From NCBI GenBank assembly GCA_937897265.1, contig CALCPT010000042.1:1-12119 (forward strand): a DNA stretch of 12,119 nt, read 5' to 3'. Source of the stretch: an uncultured Alcaligenaceae bacterium. Its GTDB lineage: Bacteria > Pseudomonadota > Gammaproteobacteria > Burkholderiales > Burkholderiaceae_B. The translations under genes and the position numbers were made by a program. The notes under the pieces are model-generated. The model did no database searches, was not told the origin of the DNA, and saw nothing but the letters and a program-made list of their open reading frames with translations. This document shows, piece by piece, positions 1 through 9,800 of this stretch. Each line of letters opens with the position of its first letter. Within the stretch, counting starts at the first letter, position 1.

Positions 1-150
1 TCGAAGTCGAGCCCCTCGATTTGGCACAGCGCCTCCAGCTTGGCGTCGAGCGCGAACACCTCGCTCTGGTCGGCGCGGGGCTTGATAGGCTTCCAGCGTT
101 CCTTCAAGGTCGCGGCCCGCTGTTCCAGCTTCAGTCGATCAAGCAGCTTG
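1..150 (-). pseudogene. GC-rich fragment of an unrelated minus-strand gene
   Basis: Bases 1-120 are about 66% GC, whereas 121-240 drop to about 41%. The minus strand has an open frame here (codons ending at base 3, open from about 197) in which about 90% of third positions in the GC-rich part are G or C. The plus frame that joins the NRPS has only about two thirds. This favours the minus strand as the original coding strand. The encoded peptide is charged and helix-like, with stretches such as DQSEVFALDAKLEAL, and I do not recognise the family. It has no visible start signal and is cut by the left edge and by the junction with the NRPS near 120-155. It could be a chimeric read or clone end, a transposed segment, or a genuine rearrangement. 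Confidence 0.4.
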
Positions 151-3100
151 TCTTTATAAGTGCCATTCTTTATAACCTTGGTCAATTTGATCAAGCATCA
201 AAAGGGCAGTATCTGCTTGATGAAGCCAATGGCAATACCGGCTCAGATATTGGTGGTGCTGGCAAACGCCAAGCGCTAATCGATATTAATTCGCGTGTAT
301 CGTCTGGTCAGTTTATTCTGCATCTTAGCTACAGCAAAAATATTTTTGCACGTAAAACAATCGAAGATTTTACCGCCTTATATCTAAACGAATTGCGCCA
401 TATCGTCAGACACTGCGCTGAACGGCAGGCTATCCCGTTTATTGGCGATAGATTTCCACTGGCGACGCTCGGTGAGAAACATTACACAGCGCTCACGTTG
501 ACTCACGCTGAAAATATTGAGGATATCTACCCGCTATCACCGATGCAAGAAGGAATGGCGTTTCATAGCCGCTTCGCATCGTCCTCGGGCGCCTATATCA
601 TTCAACTAAGTTGCGAAATGTCGGGGCAGTTTGAGCCGAATACTTTCGTCAAGGCTTGGGATCGGGTTCTGGCGCGTCACCCTAGCCTACGTGTTTGCAT
701 ATTTGAAGGTGGTGATACTGCGGATCACCAAGTTGTACTGCGGCGAGTCAGCCTTGAGTGGCAAACGCTGGACTGGAGGCAGCAGTCAACCACAGAACAA
801 CTAGAGGCTTGGCAAGAACTGGTCTTGCGTGACCGACTCCTGGATTACACCCTAGAGACTGCGCCCTTAATGCGCTGTTATCTGATCAAGCTGTCATCGA
901 CGCACTGGAAATTTCTTTGGAGCCATCACCATATCTTGACGGATGGCTGGTGTTTGCCGATCCTGATGAAGGAGGTTCTTCATTTTTATCACAACCCAGA
1001 CGACACGGCGTTGCGCCTACCAACTCCATATCGCGACTACGTCGCTTGGCTCAAGCAGCAAGACTTGGAAGTTGCCAAAACATACTGGCTGAACTACCTA
1101 GCAGATTTTTCAGCACCTACATTTTTGGGAATTGAAAAAAGTCTTCAGCAAGACGCTCAAACGTCGGTCTCACAGTTTGCTGAAGTCAATCTTCTGTTAA
1201 GCGAAGATCTGAGTCGCATGCTCTCTGATATTGCAAAGCGGTACCGTTTGACGCTGAGCAATATCTTACAAAGCGCTTGGGCCACTCTATTGCACATCTA
1301 TAGCCAATCCAACGATATTTTGTTTGGCGCGACGGTGTCCGGCCGCCCACCCGAGCTCGATGGTGTTGAGGGCATGGTTGGTCTCTTTATCAATACCCTG
1401 CCCGTAAGAGCAAAACTGCAACCCAATCAAACGATCGTTCAGCTCATGACGGCACTGTTACACAATCAAATGGACAGTGATGTGTATGCGTACACACCTC
1501 TTGTCACCATACAAGCCTGTAGTGAACTGTCTGCCAGAACACCATTATTTAACAGTATTTTGGTCTTCGAGAACTATCCACTCGATGACAGTATCGATCA
1601 ACAAGCGCAGGAGCTATCGTTCAACTCGTTACAACTACACGAGCAAACGAACTTACCTCTCACAGTTACCGCGTCAGGCGGTGAAAGAGTCCCGATCAAG
1701 ATCTCGTACGATCGAACTATTTTTGATGAACAGGGTGTTCGCCAGATTTTAGATAATCTGCACCGTCTACTTGATTTTGCGGGCTCAAACCCGCAGGCAA
1801 ACGTCAGTCAGTGGCATGCAAGTGTTACCACAGAGCGTGAACGTCACCACCTGAAGGCAACAATGGCAGCCAGCCAACGTCAGCTCCAAGAGCTCTCGCT
1901 GACCCTGCCAGAATTGTTTGAGCAGCAAGTGCTAGCCACTCCGGACAAAATCGCCATCACTTTAGGGCAAGATTGTGTGAGCTACGCTGCGTTGAATCGT
2001 GCCGCCAATCAATTTGCAAGACAACTTGAAAGCATTGGAGTTAAGCCTGGCGATTTAATTGGAGTCTGCTTAGAGCGCTCATCCTCGTTAATGGTTGCGC
2101 TGCTCGGCATACAAAAAATCGCCGCTGCCTATGTACCGATTGATCCAGAATATCCTAGCGAGCGGGTCTCGTATATGATTTCAGACAGTCGAGCAAATGT
2201 ACTCATCGTCGATCCGCAAGACACACGTCACACCGGTACGCTCAGTCAGGGATGTCAGTTGCTACCGATGGATCTTGAGACGCTAAAGACCTTTTTAAGT
2301 CATCCTGTGGTCGGTAGGCAATCTCCCTTTAATCCCGCCTATGTCATTTATACGTCTGGATCCACCGGCAATCCAAAAGGCGTACAAATCACACAAGCTG
2401 ATCTTGTCAATTTCCTATTGTCCGTCAAAGAGAAGCCGGGCCTAGATCAGACAGATGCCTTACTGGCGGTCACGACTATTTCTTTTGATATTGCGGGTCT
2501 AGAGATCTATTTGCCGCTCATCACCGGCGCTACGATCGTTCTGTCGCGTAGAGAACAAGCTTCGGATGGCGCTAGTCTTATTCGAGTGATTCAGAACAGC
2601 GGTGCTACGGTCATGCAAGCGACACCAATTACTTGGCGTCTAATGTTAGAGGCAGGCTGGGATGGAACTGGATTGAAAAAGGTACTGTGTGGTGGAGAAG
2701 CTTTTCCAGTCGACTTAGCCAATCAACTAAGCACGACCTCTGCACAGATCTGGAATTTGTACGGTCCGACCGAAACAACAATATGGTCAACCCGCTATGC
2801 GCTAAGCTCTGCTGGGGCTTACGACGTGAGCATACCGATTGGCGAACCTTTGAATAACACAGGTCTTGTGCTTCAAGATAAATTTGGCAACTTAATGCCC
2901 GCGGGCCTAGCCGGTGAGTTGTTTATTGGAGGCAAAGGGTTAGCCAATGGCTATCTAAATCGCCCGGCTTTGACTGCTGAAAAATTTGTGCCTGATGGAT
3001 ATAGCGGCGAGCCTGGCGCGAGACTATATGCCACTGGCGATCTTGCAAAATACGATGGCAGTGGAAACCTAGTTTGCCTGGGACGACTAGATCAACAAGT

Positions 3101-3710
3101 GAAGTTGCGAGGTTTCAGGATCGAACTCGGAGAAATTGAAGCCGTTCTCCAAAAACACACTTCAGTGAAACAAGCTGTTGTTCAAATCTTTGAAATTTCA
3201 GCAAGTGATACGCGTCTTGCGGCATTTGTCACGTTTGAACAACCCGCAGAGGCGGCTCTGCAAACCTTAGAAAGCTGGCTACAGACACAACTGCCCGCCT
3301 ACATGGTGCCAACTGAGTGGGTTGTGCTTGACGTGTTTCCGCTCACTCCAAACGGCAAGCTCGATAAAAAGGCGCTGCCAAGGCCAGACAGACGCCAACA
3401 ACACGAGTATCGACCGCCAACGACAGAAACTGAGCAAGTACTAGAACGCATGATGTCTGAGGTTCTTAACCTCGATCGAGTCAGTCGCGAAGACGATTTC
3501 TTTAACCTAGGAGGTCATTCGCTGCTAGCAACACGATTGGTGACACGCATCAAGCAACACTATGACATTAATTTTCCGGCTTCGACTTTATTTGAAAAGC
3601 CCACCATTACGCAGCTGGGACAGCATATTGACAACTTACTCTGGAGTACTCATCAGCAAGACGGGCAGCAAACTCCGCTAAATGATGATGAAGAAGAATT
3701 TAAACTGTGA
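3..3710 (+). CDS. NRPS, 5'-truncated: (E)-C-A(Gly)-T with acidic C-terminal docking tail
   Basis: This is a multimodular non-ribosomal peptide synthetase that adds one amino acid, predicted glycine, to a peptide ending in a D-residue. It acts in the cytoplasm as a phosphopantetheinylated megaenzyme. Residues are numbered from the codon at 21. An epimerization stub (about 44-133) is followed by condensation (about 164-594, HHILTDG at 303-309), adenylation (about 624-1127, core YTSGSTGNPKG, A10 lysine K1113) and a carrier domain (about 1131-1207, GGHS with S1167 for the 4'-phosphopantetheine arm). An acidic tail ends the protein. The frame is open to the left edge. A TTG at 21 could be read as a start, but the first ~40 codons are GC-rich and match no NRPS domain, and the epimerization domain lacks about 80% of its length. 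The true start is therefore not here. There is no N-methyltransferase insert in the A domain. The stop overlaps the start of the next gene, so the two are co-transcribed and probably translationally coupled. Confidence 0.93.
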   Translation, partial: EVEPLDLAQRLQLGVEREHLALVGAGLDRLPAFLQGRGPLFQLQSIKQLVFISAILYNLGQFDQASKGQYLLDEANGNTGSDIGGAGKRQALIDINSRVSSGQFILHLSYSKNIFARKTIEDFTALYLNELRHIVRHCAERQAIPFIGDRFPLATLGEKHYTALTLTHAENIEDIYPLSPMQEGMAFHSRFASSSGAYIIQLSCEMSGQFEPNTFVKAWDRVLARHPSLRVCIFEGGDTADHQVVLRRVSLEWQTLDWRQQSTTEQLEAWQELVLRDRLLDYTLETAPLMRCYLIKLSSTHWKFLWSHHHILTDGWCLPILMKEVLHFYHNPDDTALRLPTPYRDYVAWLKQQDLEVAKTYWLNYLADFSAPTFLGIEKSLQQDAQTSVSQFAEVNLLLSEDLSRMLSDIAKRYRLTLSNILQSAWATLLHIYSQSNDILFGATVSGRPPELDGVEGMVGLFINTLPVRAKLQPNQTIVQLMTALLHNQMDSDVYAYTPLVTIQACSELSARTPLFNSILVFENYPLDDSIDQQAQELSFNSLQLHEQTNLPLTVTASGGERVPIKISYDRTIFDEQGVRQILDNLHRLLDFAGSNPQANVSQWHASVTTERERHHLKATMAASQRQLQELSLTLPELFEQQVLATPDKIAITLGQDCVSYAALNRAANQFARQLESIGVKPGDLIGVCLERSSSLMVALLGIQKIAAAYVPIDPEYPSERVSYMISDSRANVLIVDPQDTRHTGTLSQGCQLLPMDLETLKTFLSHPVVGRQSPFNPAYVIYTSGSTGNPKGVQITQADLVNFLLSVKEKPGLDQTDALLAVTTISFDIAGLEIYLPLITGATIVLSRREQASDGASLIRVIQNSGATVMQATPITWRLMLEAGWDGTGLKKVLCGGEAFPVDLANQLSTTSAQIWNLYGPTETTIWSTRYALSSAGAYDVSIPIGEPLNNTGLVLQDKFGNLMPAGLAGELFIGGKGLANGYLNRPALTAEKFVPDGYSGEPGARLYATGDLAKYDGSGNLVCLGRLDQQVKLRGFRIELGEIEAVLQKHTSVKQAVVQIFEISASDTRLAAFVTFEQPAEAALQTLESWLQTQLPAYMVPTEWVVLDVFPLTPNGKLDKKALPRPDRRQQHEYRPPTTETEQVLERMMSEVLNLDRVSREDDFFNLGGHSLLATRLVTRIKQHYDINFPASTLFEKPTITQLGQHIDNLLWSTHQQDGQQTPLNDDEEEFKL
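150..422 (+). other. Epimerization domain, C-terminal stub
   Basis: The peptide ILYNLGQFDQ matches the E7 motif (FNYLGQFD) near the end of NRPS epimerization domains. It is followed by the expected closing pattern: a short strand region, LHLSYSKNIF, and a helix ending in VRHC. Only about 90 of the usual 430-470 residues are present. The catalytic HHxxxDG, E4 and E5 regions lie beyond the junction with GC-rich DNA. If the full domain exists in the organism, it epimerizes the residue loaded by the preceding module, so the downstream condensation domain receives a D-configured donor. Confidence 0.8.
510..1803 (+). other. Condensation domain, D-to-L (DCL) type
   Basis: It forms the peptide bond between the upstream D-aminoacyl chain and the glycine on the module's own carrier domain. 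C1 reads LSPMQEGMAFHS, the form typical of DCL domains, which agrees with the epimerization stub directly before it. The catalytic HHxxxDG is HHILTDG (residues 303-309, with a third histidine just before). Further motifs are YRDYVAWL, the GRPPELDGVEGMVGLFINTL region and TPLFNSILVFEN. All core motifs look intact, so it should be active. Confidence 0.88.
1890..3400 (+). other. Adenylation domain, predicted glycine
   Basis: It activates an amino acid as the aminoacyl-AMP and loads it on the adjacent carrier. Core motifs seen: A3 YTSGSTGNPKG, A4 FDIAGLEIY, A5 NLYGPTETT, A7 YATGDL, A8 RGFRIELGEIE and A10 PNGKLDKKALP. Aligning by hand to GrsA gives specificity residues D823, I824, L827, Q866, L889, G891, L913, I921, W922 and K1113, that is DILQLGLIWK, the classical glycine code. 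No methyltransferase is inserted between A8 and the carrier, so the glycine should stay unmethylated unless a separate enzyme acts. Confidence 0.87.
3410..3643 (+). other. Peptidyl carrier domain (T) of gene 1
   Basis: A phosphopantetheine-binding carrier. The motif DDFFNLGGHSLLATRL contains the attachment serine S1167 (bases 3519-3521). It is followed by the usual FEKPTITQLGQHI helix. It carries the glycine and then the elongated peptide for handover to the next protein. Confidence 0.92.
3644..3707 (+). other. Acidic C-terminal docking tail (SLiM-like)
   Basis: After the carrier domain about 20 polar residues lead to a very acidic end, LNDDEEEFKL. Partners of TubC-type N-terminal docking domains are known to carry short, disordered, often acidic C-terminal motifs that bind the docking fold. 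The next protein begins with exactly such a domain, so this tail is the likely recognition peptide. The pairing is an inference from position and charge. Confidence 0.65.
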
Positions 3711-3712
3711 TG
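3708..3712 (+). promoter_or_regulatory. TGATG stop/start overlap, translational coupling
   Basis: The TGA stop of the first gene (3708-3710) shares its A with the ATG of the second (3710-3712). The only Shine-Dalgarno-like signal is a purine run, aagaagaa at 3691-3698, which is weak. Reinitiation by ribosomes finishing the first gene is therefore the likely route, which helps keep the two docking partners in balance. There is no room for a promoter. Confidence 0.75.
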
Positions 3713-3875
3713 TCACTTGATCTATTTTTGAACGAATTACGTGCGTTGAAAGTGACGCTGGCCGTCGATGGTGATCAGCTCAGCGTGCGTGCACCGAAAG
3801 GCGTCATCACCAAAGAGCTTGGCGCAGCGATCACTGCACGCAAACAAGAAATTTTGCAATACTTGAAACAAGCTC
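3710..3875 (+). other. TubC-type N-terminal docking domain
   Basis: The first 55 residues match the TubC_N docking family: a starting helix (LFLNELRALKVTLAVDGDQL), a strand pair ending in VRAPKGVIT, then helices ELGAAITARKQEILQYL. The family sits at the N-terminus of NRPS and hybrid proteins and binds the C-terminal tail of the upstream synthetase. It fixes the start codon and shows that the preceding gene's protein is the intended partner. Confidence 0.85.
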
Positions 3876-6800
3876 AAGGGCTTTCGACGCGCTCAAGTAA
3901 GATCCAAAAAGCGGATCGCTCACTGCTACCTGTGTTGTCGTTCGGTCAAAAACGTCTTTGGTTTTTATATGAACTCGAGGGTCCATCACCCACCTACAAC
4001 ATGCCACTTTGTTTTGGCATCAAGGGCGACTTTAAACGACAATATTTTGAGCAGGCGCTGAGCCAGATTGTTCAACGCCACGAGATTCTTCGCTACAACT
4101 TTATTAGCACAGCAAACGGTCCAACCATTGTCCTTAAGGAGGCAAAGGCTTTTACGTGCGAGTGGTTTGATCTCACGACGGATCATACCCGCACAGCGCA
4201 AAACATCGTACAAGCGCTTCAAAATTTTAGTTTCGACTTAACAAAGGATGACTTGATTAAAGCGACTGTGATCAAAACTGATCAACAGCAGTTCCAGGTC
4301 ACGATTCTTTTACATCACATCGTTGCTGATGGTTGGTCAATTGGAGTTTTATTTAAAGAGCTACAAGATCTTTACACGGCACTTTGCGAACAACAAGACA
4401 CCAAACTGAAAGCCTTAGCGATTCAATATTCTGATTATGCGCATTGGCAGTCCGACGAACTAGCCGGTACCAGTCTTCAGGCATTCATTGATTATTGGAA
4501 AACGCGTTTAGCCGGTTGCCCTGAAAGACTAGCCTTGACGACCGACCATCCGAGGCCAAACTATCTGTCGTATTCGGGCAAAACCCATATCTGCGAAATC
4601 GACATACACGTTGCCGAAGGATTAAAGGCACTGAGTCAAGCCACAAACTCCACGCTTTACATGACTTTACTCGCGGGATTTGCTGTCTTTTTGTCAGCGC
4701 ACTCAGGCCAAGATGACCTCGTTATTGGCAGCCCCGTCGCAAACAGAAACGACGCCGCACTTGAAGATCTGATTGGCTTATTTATTAATACTCTGCCGAT
4801 TCGTATCGATCTTTCGGGGGATCCATCGGTTGAAGAATTTATAAATCGAGTCAAGGTCGCGTGTATGCGCGACTTTAATCATCAAGAAATTCCATTTGAA
4901 AAAATAGTCGAAATCTTAAATCCGCCCAGAAGTCTCAATCATGCGCCGCTTTATCAAGTCGCCTTTGACTTACAAACGTCGACACAACAGGTTAGTTCTT
5001 TTGCCAACCTTCAGATAGAGCCCATCGTACAAGACAACAATTCAGCGAAATTTGATTTGAGCTTAAGTCTCGAGGCTGAGGGTCAAAGGCTCGTCGCTTA
5101 CTGGAATTTCAGCGAGGATCTTTTTGTCGACGAACGTATTGCTCAGTTCGCCACGCGCTACGCAAGCATTCTTGAGCAAATGATTGCAAAACCAAAGCGT
5201 TCGATACGCGAGATTTCAATTCTGAATGCTAAAGAGAAGCACGAGCTATTTGCTCAGCAGCTCACGACGCTCTATGCACTACAACCAGAAATCAATGTAC
5301 TGACGCTGATTGCACAGCGCGCTAAAGACGCTCCAGATCGGATTGCGATCACCTTTGCTGATGACTCGATCAGCTATGGCGTGTTAGAGGACCGTTCGAC
5401 TCGGTTAGCCCAGCTCTTACGTTTATCGGGCGTGGTCACAGAGGATCTAGTTGCACTCTATGTCGATCGATCGGCACAAATGATTGTTGCGATGCTCGCC
5501 ATTATGAAGGCCGGAGCCGCCTATATCCCGATCGACCCTAATTTTCCTGCTGATCGTATTGCTTGGATCTTGGAAGATGCTGCTCCAAGGCTGATTCTGA
5601 CTGAGACCGCACTCGCGCAGAAGCTGAATCAAACCTCAGTGCCTATCCAGTTTTTAGAGACTCTGATCTCCCAAACGGATCAGGCACAAGTTGACTGGAA
5701 TTGTGCGACGGCTACGATTTGTCCGCTTAACACAGCCTACGTGATATTTACTTCCGGCTCGACCGGAAGACCGAAGGGCGTTCAAGTCACGCATCGAGCG
5801 CTTTATAACTTTTTGCATTCGATGCAAAGTGAGCCGGGCTTTGAACCAACCGATACCCTGCTTGCAGTCACAACGATATCGTTTGACATCGCGGGTCTAG
5901 AAATATTCTTGCCTCTCATTACGGGCGGTCGAGTTGTCATTGCCTCGCGTGAAACCGCGGTTGACGGCCGTGCCCTTCAAAAAGCCATCGCGCGGCACTG
6001 CATCACAACGATGCAAGCCACGCCTGTCACCTGGCGTGTGATGCTTGAAACGGGTTGGAAACCCCCATCGACATTCGCCGCCTTTTGCGGTGGAGAAGCA
6101 CTACCCGTTGATTTATCTGCCTCTTTGACACAGGCAGGCGTCAGTCTTTGGAATTTGTATGGTCCGACGGAAACCACCATCTGGTCGGCGGTCAGACGCG
6201 TTCTTGCTACAGCGCAAAACGACAATGCAGTGGAACCCGTCGGTCATCCCATCCTTAATACACAACTGTATGTTCTGAATCGTCATTTTTCGCCTCAAGC
6301 TAGTCAATTGCCAGGCGAACTGTATATTGGTGGTGAGGGCTTAGCGCGCGGCTATCTCAAGCGCCCGGCCTTGACAGCTGAGTCTTATCGCCCCGACCCA
6401 TTCGGACAACAATCAGGTGCACGGCTCTATAAAACAGGGGATCTGGTTGCTTGGTCAGCGGATCGAACACTTCAATTTCTAGGACGCATAGATCATCAAG
6501 TCAAGATTCGAGGCTACCGCATTGAGTTAGGCGAGATCGAATCCCGACTTCGTCAGCACTCGAACACCAAAGAGGCAGTTGTCATCGCTCGCACAGGAAA
6601 AGGCGATTCTTCTGCGCGCATCCTTGCCTACCTGACGGTCAAAGATCGCGTTGCACACTCGGATAAAGAACTGAGAGCTTTTCTGAAGGACGTGCTACCT
6701 GAGTACATGGTACCCGCCCACATTCTCATCCTAGACGCCTTACCACTGACTCCTAATGAGAAAATTGATCGTAAGGCATTGCCTGAGCCTGAGTCTGAGA

Positions 6801-9800
6801 CCGTTGCTGCGTTAAGTTCAACCAATACGGCCCCGCAGCGGCACAGCGAGAAGTTAATTAGTGACATTTGGTGCCAAGTATTACAACGCCCATCCATTCA
6901 CATTGACGACAACTTTTTTGATCTTGGTGGACACTCTCTTTTGTTGAGCCGAGTCAATGAAGAATTGCAGCGGCGGTTAGAGCGCGATATTCCACTCATT
7001 CACCTATTTGAATATCCAACCATCCGCTCTTTATCAAATTGGATAGACCAAAGCGATCTGATTCAGCCGGTCTCCCAACGACCTAGCGTCACTCACAACC
7101 GGCTCGAGCATGATGCGATTGCAATCATTGGTGTCGCGGCTCGCGTACCTGGTGCTGATGACCTGAATACATTTTGGGAGAACCTAAGGTCGGGTCAAGA
7201 ATCGATTCGCTTCTTTAGCGAGACCGAACTACGCGACGCGGGCGTAGAACCCGAACTGATTGCTTCGCCGAATTACATCCGTGGCACCGGTGTGTTATCA
7301 AACATTACAGATTTTGATGCCGAGTTTTTCTCGTTCACGCCTGCTGAAGCAAAGTTTATCGACCCGCAGCAACGGGTGTTCTTAGAAACGGCCTGGCAAG
7401 CACTCGAAAATGCTGGCTATGCAGACCCTCAACATGCCGCCGTTGGCGTGTTTGCAGGCGTCGGGCATAACGACTATTTAGTTCGTAATGTTGTGCCCTA
7501 TGTCGCACGACATCAAGACACCTCAGTGTTTCAGCTAATTCTGGCCAATGACAAAGATTTTCTAGCCACTCGCGTGTCCTATGCCTTTAACCTGACGGGG
7601 CCAAGCATCACGGTTCAGACGGCTTGTTCAACCTCGTTGGTGGCCATTCACCAGGCTTGTCAAAGCCTGCTGCTAGGCGACTGCGATCTCGCCTTGGCCG
7701 GCGGTGTTGCCATCAAGGTTCCGCACCACGGCGGCTATCTTCATGAAGAGGGCAATATTAGTTCTCCAGATGGTCATTGCCGCGCGTTTGACATCCAGGC
7801 CAACGGCACCGTATGGGGAAGCGGCGCCGGAATCGTTGTCCTGAAACCACTGAGCCAAGCACTGAAAGATCGAGACACCATCTACGCCGTCATTAAAGGC
7901 AGCGCAGTCAACAACGATGGCTCTGCGAAAGTTGGTTTCACTGCACCCAGTGTGAGTGGCCAAGCCAGCGTCATTCAACAGGCACTTGCGCATGCACAGG
8001 TACCAGCTGACACGATTGATTACATTGAGACGCACGGCACAGGCACAGCGCTCGGTGACCTCATTGAAATCACCGCATTAAAACAAGCGTACGCGTCTGT
8101 CGACACGACCGTTGGCTCGACTGCGTTAGGCTCGGTTAAAACTAATATTGGCCACCTGAATACTGCGGCTGGAGTCGCTGGAGTTCTGAAAACCGCGTTA
8201 GCACTGCAGCACAAAGAGATTCCGAAAACTCTACACTTTACCGAAGCGAACCCAAAGCTTGGTTTAACGGGTAGCCGCTTTTATGTCCCCTCCTCTCTAA
8301 CCGAGTGGCAAAAACGAGAGCACCCACGTCGCGCCGCCGTGAGCTCATTTGGCATCGGCGGAACTAACGCGCACGTGATCTTAGAAGAAGCACCTGCCAA
8401 AGTGCTCTCTTTCTATTCTCGCCCCTGGCATATCGTCACGCTTTCGGCTAAAACGCAACAAGCACTCAAGGCAACAGAGTCACAGCTTAAAGCGTTTATT
8501 GACAAAGACAAACAGTCTAGTCTTGCCGACTTAGCCTTTACGCTCGCGGTCGGAAGAAAGGCATTTCATTACCGTTCTACCTTTATTTGCCAATCTCTTG
8601 AGCAGTTACGCGAACAACTCGCAAGCCAAGAGACCGAAAATCGCAAGCTATCGTCGCTTAAAACTTCCGAATCTCCCCGTGTTGCATTTTTGTTTCCTGG
8701 ACAAGGAACTCAATATGTCGGTATGGGGATGGCGCTTTACACCACAGAGCCTAAATTTCGTGACATCGTTGACTACTGCGCTGATAAATTGAAACCGCTG
8801 TTAAATATCGACTTGAGAGATTTTTTTAAGTATGAAAAAAGTACCGATTCAACATTGCTTCGATTGATTCATGAGACGTGGATCACGCAGCCATTACTGT
8901 TTGTCACTGAATATGCAATGGCAAAACTATGGATGCACTGGAACGTTAAGCCTTTTGCCATGCTGGGCCATAGTCTCGGTGAGTACGTTGCCGCGTGTCT
9001 GTCTGGAGTATTTGAGTTAGATACCGCTTTGACACTTATCGCTCATCGTGGACGACTCGTTTGGGGCTTGCCAAGGGGCTCAATGCTTGCCATTGCTCAG
9101 CCTGCGTCACAACTTGATCTCTCGGCCTTCTCAGATATATCCATTGCAAGTATCAACGAAGACGCCGGGGTTGTTGTGGCTGGCCCGACACGGTCGATCC
9201 AACACCTGGCGGACAAACTCAATACGCAAGGGATCGCCTGCACAACGTTACAAACTTCACATGCTTTTCACTCAAGCATGCTAGAGCCAATCCTTGAAGA
9301 GTTTCGAGATTTAGTGCAGCAACATAAGCTATCTGCGCCACTGATTCCGTTTGTGTCAAACGTAACAGGTACGTGGATCTCTGCTGATGAAGCGCAGAGT
9401 GCTGACTACTGGGTCAAGCACCTGCGTGCCCCAGTGCAATTTGCGGCGGGCGCAGCGACATTATTGGCAGAAAGTCATCTAGTTTGTTTAGAGGTTGGTC
9501 CTAAATCGATTCTCAGTCGCTTAGTCAAACGCCGTCAGAGCAGTCAACCACCCAGAGCGATTATCACCTCGCTCGATACAGATCTTTTGCCTGAAGACAA
9601 AAGTGTGTATGACGCCCTTGCAAAAATTTGGCAAACGGGTGTGCCCGTTTCTTGGGATCGTTTCTATGAGCAAGACCAGTTGTCACGGATTTCGTTACCC
9701 ACTTATCCCTTTGAACGTAAACGGCATTGGATTGATGCGCCTAAGCTAGGTAGCGCAAATCAAAACGATGATTTAACGGTACGTCGGCCAATCGAAGAAT

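Noticed and set aside
21..23. TTG at 21 as the start of the first NRPS gene
   Set aside because: The frame is open to the left of it, no ribosome binding site precedes it, and it lies in GC-rich DNA whose third-position bias points to the other strand. The epimerization domain it would begin is missing most of its length.
3700..3730. Separate promoter for the second gene
   Set aside because: The genes overlap by one base and there is no non-coding space, so co-transcription is far more likely.
7673..8035. A 120-codon minus-strand open frame under the ketosynthase
   Set aside because: It lies fully antisense to highly conserved KS motifs in the plus frame and shows no recognisable protein features.
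9735..9800. Dehydratase or C-methyltransferase between AT and KR
   Set aside because: Only about 20 residues separate the post-AT linker from the KR structural half. There is no HxxxGxxxxP or SAM-binding motif.
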